From the NCBI RefSeq assembly GCF_020080835.1, contig NC_058164.1, positions 25,742,270 through 25,806,269 of the forward strand: a stretch of DNA of 64,000 bases, given 5' to 3'. The notes beneath the pieces were generated by a model. It ran no database searches, was not told the DNA's origin, and was given only the letters and a program-made list of their open reading frames with translations. Shown here in pieces: positions 34,255 through 44,700 of this stretch. The stretch is from Cotesia glomerata. Its lineage: Eukaryota > Arthropoda > Insecta > Hymenoptera > Braconidae. Each line of letters begins with the position of its first letter. Position 1 is the first letter of the stretch. Both the position numbers and the translations under genes were made by a program.

Positions 34255-35395
34255 TCATTTTTTTTTTTTTTTTTGAGAATTCGGTATGGATCTATTTTTT
34301 TTTTGGACTTTTTTTTATAATTTTTAACATTAAAGATTTTTTTTTTTAATTTTTTGCAAGTAAATTTAAAAAAAAATTTTTTTTTTTTTTTAGTAATTTT
34401 TGCAATTTTTTAATTAAAAAAAATTTTTATCAGGTTAAAAATTGGAAAAAAAAACAATTTTTTTTAATAAAATAACTTTTAACATTAAGAATTTTGGATT
34501 AAAAATTGAAAAATAATTTTTGCAATTTTTTAGTTAAAAAAAAAATTTTTAAAAGCTTAAAAATTGGAAAAAAACAAATTTTTTTGATAAAATAATTTTT
34601 TATCATTTTTAACATAAAGAATTTTGGATTAAAAATTAAAAAAAAATTTTAGCAGTCAAATTTTTAATAGTACTTTTCTTTTAAACACTTTTTGCAATTT
34701 TTAAGTTAAAAAAAAATTTTAAACAGTTGAAAAATTGTTCAAATACGAATTTTTTCAATAAAATAATTTTTTTATAATTTTTAAAATTAAGAATTTTGGA
34801 TTAAAAATTAAAAACAATTTTTTTGCAGTCAAATTTTCAATAAAAATTTTATAAGAATAATTTTTGCAATTTTTAAATTAAAAAACAATTTTAAACAGCT
34901 TAAAAATTGGAAAAAATACTAATTTTTCAATAAAATAATTAATTATAATTTTTAACATTAACAATTTTGGATTAAAAATTGATAAAAAATTTTTTTGCAA
35001 GTAAATTTCTAATAAAAAAATTTTTTTAAGCGATTTTTACAATTTTTCAATTAAAAAACAAATTATAACAGCTTAAAAATGATAAAAAATCAAATTTTAT
35101 CAATAAAATAATTTTTTATAATTTTTAACATCAAGAATTTTGGTTCAAAAATTAAAAAAAAATTATTTTTACAATTTTAAATTAAAAAAAAAATTTTAAA
35201 CAGCTTAAAAATGGTAAAAAAACAAATTTTTCCAATAAAATAATTTGTAACATTAAAAATTTTGGATAAAAAATTGAATAAAAATTTTCTGCAGCTAAAT
35301 TATTAATAAAAATTTCTTTAAAAATAATTTTTGCAATTTTTAAATCAAATAAAAATTTTAAACAGCTTAAAAACGGTAAAAAAACAAATATTTTC
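34255..35395. repeat. Degenerate tandem repeat, about 170-200 bp unit
   Basis: Five to six diverged units marked by 'aattttggattaaaaattg', 'cagcttaaaaattgg' and 'caatttttcaataaaataat'. AT-rich and non-coding. Confidence 0.75.
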
Positions 35396-35438
35396 CGTTA
35401 TCTAACCTTTAAAACTCAATTAACCATATAAGAAAAAA

Positions 35439-35471
35439 TGACGTCACTTGCTAAGATGCGCGCGCATCTTA
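35439..35471. promoter_or_regulatory. CRE next to a perfect 20-bp palindrome
   Basis: TGACGTCA (35439-35446), a full cAMP-response/ATF site, is followed five bases later by TAAGATGCGCGCGCATCTTA (35452-35471), a perfect 20-bp palindrome. The GC-rich centre stands out in AT-rich DNA. A regulatory site is plausible but unproven. Confidence 0.4.
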
Positions 35472-36106
35472 TAGAGCACTACCGTGTTTCTGACTCTTGA
35501 AAAAAAAAGCCCAAAAATAAAAAGATCCACATAAACTTTGAAGCTTTTACGATGAATCCTTGACATTTCTTATTTATATATTTATAAACAGATAAATATA
35601 TATCTCATTCGGATAGTAAGCAGCCTTAGGTGTTCTCGTATGTATCGGATGTTGGTCAATAATTATTATCATCATTATCAATTATTCTTTATAAATTCCC
35701 AATAACAATTTCCTGCAATTTAATTATTTTTGTCTACTATAAAAGGCTACGCGATTAGAAAACATCTGGAAAGAAACAAAAAATCAGAAAAGTCTCTATC
35801 TCTCGATTAAACGTAAGGAAGATCCAATCTGGCCTAGATAAAAATAAAAAATCCATTTTAGATTTCAGGAACGGGTGTAGGAAATTTATTAATTTTGGGC
35901 AGAACGAAATTCGACACGCTTCCATTCATTCCGCACTCTTCAGTCTGCGATTATTCCAATTATTTTTTTTTTTAATTAATTAATAAAAACAAAATAAGTA
36001 TTGTCTGTTACGTTATCGATAAATAATTACAGAATTATTTTGAAGCCACGTTAAATTGACGTTTATAATTTAAACAATTAAATTGGCCAATTGATAAATT
36101 TTAACC

Positions 36107-36144
<38 letters not shown>

Positions 36145-36599
36145 TAAAAATATCAATAATGTTAATAATAACATAATAATAATAGTAATCATAATAATAA
36201 TTATTTCAATATATTATCAGAACAATAAATCTCTCCCATCCCTTTTTAAATTATTTAAAGTTCCCATTTAGTTTATTTGTTATAATTTTATTTTCTTTTC
36301 TTTTTAATATTGCGAGAACGTAACGATTTTAAATCCTTTATTTTACATTACATTTAATTATTTATTTATTTAATCATTATTTTGTTTTTATATTGCAAAT
36401 TGTTTAATTTACCTTTTTTTAATAAAAGATATTCGAAACCGACGCAATGTTACGTTGTTCGAAAAATAAAAAAATATTTCCCTTATTAACGATCACAGGA
36501 CCTCAGATTACCTCAACCACACATCAGGACTCTAATATACACTATTTGTACATATATATATTCATACATATTTACATATATATTATATAAACACATGAT
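35472..36599. other. Intergenic DNA with TAA microsatellite
   Basis: (TAA)n at about 36105-36200, otherwise AT-rich. No gene recognised. Confidence 0.5.
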
Positions 36600-37335
36600 G
36601 TTGTTTTGCGGCGATTTTTTCTTTCGGATTTTCAAAAGTTTGCTTTTTTTGGGCGAGATTTTGGAATTTTATTATTTTATTTTATAGAAAATTTTATTAT
36701 GAACAAAAAAGTATTAATTGATTCTTTTTTAACTCAATACTTTTCGTGCAATTTTAATTTTAAATTGCAAAACTAGAATTGCACAATTTAATTTTCCCGC
36801 GCTTTTTTTCAAATGACCAAAAGTGGCATTTTTCGTCCGAGATTTTGAAATTTCATCATTAAACTTGATAGAAAATTCAATTCTGAACAAAAAAGTATTC
36901 TTTGAATTCTTTTATAAACTCAATAATTTCCGTGCAATTTTAAGTTTTTATTGCAAACATAAATAATACAATTTGATTTTCCCGCGCTTTTTTCAAACGG
37001 CCAAAAATGGCGTTATTCGTCCGAGATTTTCAAATTTTATCACTTAACTTGGTAGGAAATTCAATTCTGAACAAAAAAGTATTCTTTGAATTTTTCTCTA
37101 AACTCAATACTTTTCGTGCAATTTTAAGTTTTTATTACAAACTTATAATTTACACAATTCATTTTTCCCGCGCTTTTTTCAAACGGCCAAAAATGGCCTT
37201 ATACTTCCGAGATTCTGAAATTTTATCATCAAACTTGATAGAAAATTGGATTCTAAACATAAAAGTATTCTTTAAATTTGTCTCTAAACTCATTACTTTC
37301 CATGCAATTTTAAGTTTTCATTCCAAAACCGCAAC
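36600..37335. repeat. Tandem 185-bp units with CArG-like and E2F-like words
   Basis: Four diverged units of about 185 bp. The last two each contain TTTCCCGCGC followed by CCAAAAATGG (37001-37010 and 37187-37196), a perfect CArG box. The second unit has CCAAAAGTGG (36817-36826), and the first is the most decayed. The open frame 37007-37396 spans the units and is probably accidental. Confidence 0.7.
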
Positions 37336-38507
37336 TCTTATCAAAACCAGAAAAAGTTCCGCCGCAAAACTGCCATACGCTCATATATATACATAAATAT
37401 AAAAACAAATACATATACATACCACTCACACATCATTTACCTAATTCATTCAATCGTCGGTAATTACCCGAGTAAATTTCACTCTCACACACTCGAATTA
37501 TTTAATAGAAATAAGTCACTCGGCTAATTACCGTCCCAGTTTCACTTATCCTAATTTGATAAACCCTATACTTTATTTTCAATATTTATATTTATATTTA
37601 TATTTATATATATATACCTTTCCATATATATATATTTATATAGCATTTATTTATAATTATATTTAATAACTCTCATTAAACGAGACGAAAGTCACTGTTA
37701 TCAGCGTGTGTGTGATGTACGCATATATAATATATCATATATATTATACACAATATATATATTTATATATATAACTGCAATATTTCGTCTTAATCTAATA
37801 ATTTATTTATACCTTAATATTAAAATCATTATTATTATTAAATATGTGCCACGCCAAGCACACAATTACCTCTAATTATCAAATGTGTACAATTTAGTTT
37901 AGTTGCGCGTAATAGTGTAGTGTAATTAACCAATTATCAATAATGTTATATTAATTGTTATTTTATCCTACCGTATAATTAACTTAATCTTTTTTTAACA
38001 TTATTAAATATTGTTAATATAGTCAGTCGATAAAGTCGGTCAGGACAGTTATCGGTTGTGTAAAAAAACATTACACATACCTCGGACTAATTTTTACATA
38101 ACGTGTCTTTTAAGACAGTGCTATTATCAATTTTAAGAACAAAATTTACCGAACAAAATAACAAGCCCGTGTGTTAAATGTCCGATAAGTGTCTGTTCCT
38201 CAATTCATTATTGTATGGCACGTTTCTGGAGTCGGAAAGTACCAGCGCGTTATGTAAGATGGCGCCACTGGTTACTTCCATGGACTCTGTAACGGAATAA
38301 TCGATGGAATGCACATCGATCTGGGCCAGATGATCAATCATCACCAAAAGACACCTAAGCCCAGTGAATATTGTCCGATAAGTTATTTACTAATTAATTA
38401 GTTAAATTAGTTACTTTAGTTGATAGTTGAGTGAAAAACTGCTGAGACAGTGAGTGTTTTCGAAGATGACCGCTTGGACAGAGTTTGAAAGAGGTTAGTG
38501 GGTGACT
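37336..38507 (-). other. Downstream flank / possible 3'UTR of the zinc-finger gene
   Basis: AT-rich with TATA-type tracts at 37590-37770. 38200-38400 is more complex (AAGATGGCGCCACTGG near 38258). By position it may be 3'UTR of the gene to the right; no polyadenylation site can be chosen with confidence. Confidence 0.4.
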
Positions 38508-38726
38508 TTAAGATTCGCCAATGTCGTCGGCTTTTCTTTTAACACCACGCTCTTCAAGGTCTTGCCCGGACTGGTCAGCAAGCATCGACCTTTGCAGTTG
38601 CTGTTGCTGCTGATGCTGCTGAAGCTGCTGCTGCTGATGAAGATGCTGCTGCATGATCTGGTTCTGGTCCGGGTAGGACGACTCGTTCGCCCAAGGGGTC
38701 CACTCGTCTCAGTAGTAACTGAACTT
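38508..38726 (-). other. In-frame, coding-like tail after the TGA of the zinc-finger gene
   Basis: In the same frame as the last exon, after TGA (38727-38729), five codons (KFSYY plus lysine context) lead to a second TGA (38709-38711). Then 66 codons run to TAA (38508-38510): DEWTPWANESSYPDQNQ, a Q/H-rich stretch using both CAG and CAA, and QDLEERGVKRKADDIGES. Codon mixture and end look like real protein. Possible explanations are an alternative splice, readthrough or sequence errors. Confidence 0.5.
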
Positions 38727-41700
38727 TCATGGCTGCTGATTGTTCTGTTGGTTAACAACGTGCTGGAGCGTGAACCCGAGAGCACGGGGATCGCCGTGGA
38801 GCCTCAGAGCCTGCTCTAATCGCTGCTCCTGCAGACGGAGCGCCTCCCCTGATGATGGAATCAGGCTTGCGGTTAATCTGACGCGCTTGTTTGCGGATTG
38901 GGATTGCAAGTCCTCGTTAAGTCCCCTCATCATCATCTGATGATGCTGCTGTTGCGACTTACCTAGATCTGGCGACAGGCTGTCTGGCTGGGACAGCTGC
39001 TGGTTCGTGTGGTGTCCTGGCATGCCAGAGCCTCCACCGCCGCCATTGTGCTGCCCTAAATGGTGCCTCATATCGCTTCCCACCGCAGAACTCGCTGCAG
39101 CAGCTGCTGCTTGGGAAACCTGCAAAAAACCATCATCATCACCACCATCATCATCAATTTTAACAATTCCAACTTACCGCGAGTCTGAGGGCAGCCTCCG
39201 CTTGTGATCGAAGCAGAGCTTCTGCTTGATGCATTCTCAACGCCTGTTCAGAGTTATTATTCTGGACACCTTGCTGTTGTTGTCCAGTCTGTCCTTGCTG
39301 GTTCGCATTAATGTCATTGTTATTCCCGCCCATTCTCATGGCAGCTGCTAGGGACGCCACATCTACTGATGATAAGTTAGGAGAGACTGAATTTTGAAGA
39401 CCTGTTGGACAAAGAAGCAATTAGAAGTGATCCAAAGTGAAAAGTGATGATTCTGGAGGTTAAAAAAGATTCTTACCAGCAGCTTGAACAGCAGCAGCCA
39501 TCACGGCCATCCTTTGTTGCTGAGACTGCATCTCGTCGTGATACTGTTGAGCCGTGGATTGGCTTCCCGCTCTCAGCATCTCGCTCAGCTTGTTTCCGCT
39601 TGGTCCCGGTGAAGCCATGTTGTTGTTGTTATTGTTGTTGTTGTTGTTCAGTAGCCCGGTCCCTGCACAAAAATCTGCTCGCGTCAGTTAGACCGTGTTT
39701 ACTAACATCGTCTATTAGTTTATCACATTGGAAAATAAGTCTTAATGAGCTAATGATTATAGCTAATGAGCTAATGATTATAGCTAATGAGCTAATGATT
39801 ATAGCTAATGAGCTCATGATTATAGCTAATGAGCTAATGATTATAGTTAATGAGCTAATGATTATAGCTAATGATTAGCAACCAGTTTAGGATTTATTTT
39901 CCAGGATGATGACTTAGATTAAGTGTCCCAAAGGGAAGTGTCCCCACTGTTATATGAATATCAAGAATAATGATAGTTAGAATGATTGATGAATGTCAAT
40001 TGTTATAACGAAAGTCAGGATTTGATAGTCTTTATGTCTAGGAATCGTTAGTGACTTAAGTTAATAAAATGTAGTACGATAGCGTACCAGGTTCACTACC
40101 GGCCGAAGATAGTCTTCCGTTTCCGCTACTGCTCTCGGAGTGAGCCGACGGGGATGGGCACATTGGTGGTTGCTGTAAATTTTGTGGTCCACCTGGTTGA
40201 CTCGTCAACACACCGAGACCTGCTCCTGAATCCACAGAATATGGATCTCATAACAAGTGCATCATCATCAGGAGCTAGGATTGGGGCACTATCTGATTGG
40301 GCTTTAACTAATCTAAGTTTGTTTGCTTGCAATCAATCCAAAATCCTGCTGAGGTCAGCAGATCTTGCAAGATTTGCCGGCAAAGAAACTTAGACCACTA
40401 ATGGGACATTGAGGGAATCACCGAGTGCATTGTCTATCAGGAAAGAGAGGACAATAGGAATAATGACTCACCTAAACTAGAACCGGCTAGAAGCTCTCTT
40501 TCACGTCGCTCAGCGGCAGCTCGGCTTAGAACGTACTGGGCAGCAAACTGATGCTTGGGATCCATTCTCATGTGCTCCATGTGACTCAGCAGACCTTCGG
40601 AACAAGAAATTATTGGTTAGTCATAGAAGGAGCAATTGGTTTGTTATTAGCAGTTAAGTCTAGGCTAGTGTCTAATGTCTAGAACTTCTGGTCTAGGATC
40701 TAGGATCTAGAATCAAGAAGACTCACCACTCTCATGGGTATAGACGGCTTGGCAAACAGAACACGGCCACATCCTTAAATTGGTACTTAGTTGACTAGTT
40801 TCCGGATGACATGCCAGGTGCTTTCTCAGGCTCCCCTCGTTGACGTAGTGCTTCCCGCATACTGGGCAAGGATGGTTCGCAGTCCGACGTTTCGCTAGGT
40901 AAACCCCAGCAACCGAGGTGGTGCAGTCAGCAGGGGGAACAATAGTACGACACAATGTCGAGGTCAATGCCAAGCAGGTTTAAGCACCCAAAGAGTGTGT
41001 ACATTTTAAGCTTATCTTAGGTCATTCATTCTTTTTACCATTCGTTCATGTTCTTCTTATTCTTAGTCTAAGTGTTATGCTAACTATTTTTCTTCCAGTC
41101 ACTCTAATAGATATTTTGATCTCCATTGTGGTCTAATTTGGGCCCAGGTTTGGTGCACACCTCAAACGCAATTGGTTAGAATTTTTTTGGACTGTTCAAT
41201 TTCAGGTTAATGGTTACCAATACAATTCAAGAAGAGGAAGGAAGGGTTCAATTGTTGGTCATGAAGAAATTGCGTTTGAGGTATGGATGGTTTCTTGTTA
41301 TTTGAAAGTTAATGACAATTTGTGTAATGATACTTTCTGCCAAATTTTTTTGGTAAAGCTTTAGAAGCTAAAAATTGATTTTTTGGGCGAATTTGAAACA
41401 TACTCATTACACAAATTGAGAAACCTTGAGCCCAAAAAAAAATCGGACAATATATATTAGTAACAGTTAGTTAGTTTCCAAAAGTATCCATTGCCCGAGA
41501 AGAGACACGTATGCCCGCGCCAAAGCGAATCGGGAATATGTGATAATCTTAGAGCTAATCTGATAAGTCTTTCTTTGTCTCGGACTAAGATGTTAATAGA
41601 GATGTTACTAACCACAACTATAACCACTTACAATGATTAATATTATTGATATTAATGATACCAATTGGAAAAGAGACAAAGAAAAACAAGTTTTGATGTG

Positions 41701-44700
41701 TGACTGATAGAACAATGTCAAATTTTAGGTACTTACTGGCAACACCAGAGGCGTTGGGGTCCTTGTGGGTGATCTTCATGTGTTCCATGAGTGCCTCGCC
41801 GCCGAGGAAGAGTTTGTGACAGATTGGACAGCTTGTTGCGTTTGGCCCGCCAATTAGTCCCGCATGTTGCTGGAACACAACACGCTGTTGCAACTCCTTT
41901 TTTGTTTTTTGCGATAATTAGTTTTGTTTTTGTGAAGCGATCACGATGATGACCAGAAGTAGTAGTAGAAGTAGCAGTAGTAGTAGAGAAGCAGCCGGAG
42001 GATTTTTATTTCGCGGACGGTGCCACAACAGGACCAAACATATTACCGGGGTAATATTACCGTGTTTATTTTTATCGAGTCATTGTTTTTGTTACCAGAA
42101 GCAGCAGGGAAGGCACAGAACAGACGATACCAATTGTGTGTAAGTTATTACTTGCCCAATTAAGTTATTTTATTATTTTATTTTATATTACTTCGCACCA
42201 GTGAGCTTGCATTCATTTCTTTCAGGCTTATAAATCAATATTTCAGGCTTGAGGAAGTTTTTTACCCGGTCCATTTTACCCTTCTTTCTTTCTATCCTGT
42301 ACAGTACTTATTTCTGAGTAATTTGAGCCTATGTACGATCAAATCCGATAATTAGTTTCGATTTTAGAAGCATTTCATTCCTGCCCGAAATTTTAACCAA
42401 AAAAAGTATAAAAAAAACGACACCATTTTTAAACTACTTTGCCGATTTTATTCAACTCATAGCATGACCTAGGGGCACATATAAGGAATTATGTTACTGA
42501 GTTTCGTTAAGTTCCGACGGATATTTTAGAAGTTATCATCATTATAGTTTTCGAAATAGGCTTTTCGAAAAAAAACTTTTTTTTTTTCTAATAATTTTTT
42601 TCGATAAAAAATCGCTAAAAAATCACCAATAATTGATACCGAGTAAGAAAAATGCTCGGCTACGAAAAAAAAAATAATTCTTTGGACCTTTTACGAGGCC
42701 TCGAACATGTGGGTGGTCTACTGTAATGCGAGCGGCGTTGCCGGTTCTTTCTCTTCTGATATTAGCATTCTCGGATACTCAGTACATATTAAATACTTAA
42801 AACATGTACAATCTACTGACAATTAGATCAGATTAAGTCGATCGAGGACTAAACAGCTGAATGTTATCGTCGACATAATCATCAGTATCTACTTTTAAAA
42901 TTTATAAACTTTAGCTCCCATGCCTTCAGACCGAGAGATGATGAATGCACTAAGCTCATTGGCTGCGAATATATATGTTTAATAACAATAATAACAATAA
43001 TTATAATTAAAAAAGTACTACTGTAATTTTAAACCAGACGTCCTTTGTCTATCATCATCGCGCGACGCACAGCCACATTTTTTTTCTAAATAATTTTGAT
43101 ACTACACTAGGTCATTTTTTTTTGCTTAATCCAAAAATTTGAGTATTTATTTTAAGGTCTCCGTCGTTTTTTGTTCATATAAAGGTGTGGGAGGAATTTT
43201 TTTAATCTCATTTACACGAACTGTATTTTCGGTGTTTTTTTGGGTAAATTCTTTTATGTGTACCGTTTTTTAACTAGTGGACCAATTTACCCCGTTTTCT
43301 ATCACGACTTAGGGGCACATACCAGAAGTTATGATATAGAGTTTGGTTAAGTTTCGATGGATATTTTGAGAGTTATCATCATTATAGTTTTCGAAATAGG
43401 CTTTTCGGAAAAAAACTTTTTTTTTTGGATCATCTAATTAACTTCTAGCTTTTGGAAATCTTTAAAGAAGTGAAAAATAATTAAAATTTACTAAAAAAAT
43501 TCAGAAGTTTCCTTCTAATTGAAGCTTTGATCCTGTTTTTATAAAAAAAATTTTTTTTTAGAGAAAATACCAACTTTTAAGTTACCTAGTATTTTTTTTC
43601 CGTAACTAGGGTTCGTGTAGATGAGATTTAATAAAAAAATTCCTGAAAATTAATTTAATAAAAAAAACGGCGGAGCCTGGAGAATAGTCAAATTTCACAC
43701 AAACTAAAAATTGGGTAAAACATAACTTATAGGCAAAATAAATGGGTAGAATAACTTAAAACATACTTAGGAAGCTTTAACACAATAAAAAGTACATAAA
43801 ATTGGTGAACAAGAGACGAGAAAAGGCTAAAACGAGACTGGACGGCAATGACCTCAAACCGCAAACATTTGGGGGTCGTGTAATGTTGTATTTTTTTTAT
43901 ACTTGTTATTTTTAAAATCCCGGACCTAGGGTACTGGAGCCGCGGTTGCGTATGGATAAAAAAACATCGTAAAAAAAAAGAAATATAAAAGTTGGAATAA
44001 GTATACATGAGCGGAGGAGTTTGTAACCGAGATGTAAAAAGAGAGAGGGAGATATATTGCATGCAAGTTATTCTCGGAGGGAGGCTGACTCTGGCAGAAG
44101 AAGGTTCGACGCCCCGACCTGGCCCAACTGGAAAAAACCGGTTTCAAGTGCTTTTTATTTTATTTATTACCTTTTTTTTTATTCAACATCAGCATCCACG
44201 GTTTTTGTAACCAACTCATCTCGAGTGTGGAGAACTGTATGAAGATTATTTTTAACGCGTGGGCGTTTGTTCCCATATACCTCGTAATTATTGTTTTTAT
44301 CCTCTCGGCTAAGAGTTATTGCTTTTAGTTTCATTTTTTTAAACATTTATTGCATTATTTTTTTCAACTTCGATTTTGCGCATTTTTTTGAAAAAATTGC
44401 AATGTTCGCCATTTTTAAACTACTTGGCCGAATTACCCCGTTTTTTTGCCACGACCTAAGGGGACATACAAAGAGTTAAGTTACTGAGTTTGGTTAAGTT
44501 GCGACGGTTTGTTTGGGAGTTATCGTCATTATAGTGTTAAAAATAGGCTTTTCGGAAAAAAACTTTTTTTTTTTAAACCATCCAATTAATTTCTAACCTT
44601 AGGGTTTCTTTAAAGGGTTGAAAAATAATTAAAATTCACTACAAAAATTCAAGAATTTTTTATTTGCTTGCTAATAACTCGACTCGATAAATTTCTCATC

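Noticed and set aside
38709..38729. Selenocysteine or A-to-I editing at the two TGA codons
   Set aside because: Hymenoptera are thought to lack selenoproteins, and the edited A would have a disfavoured 5' G; kept only as remote options.
39444..39878. 144-codon plus-strand frame ending in NELMIIA repeats
   Set aside because: Produced by the 21-bp intronic repeat plus antisense of a zinc-finger exon.
43727..44242. Overlapping open frames near 44 kb
   Set aside because: No domain, frames on both strands, and no splice or codon evidence.
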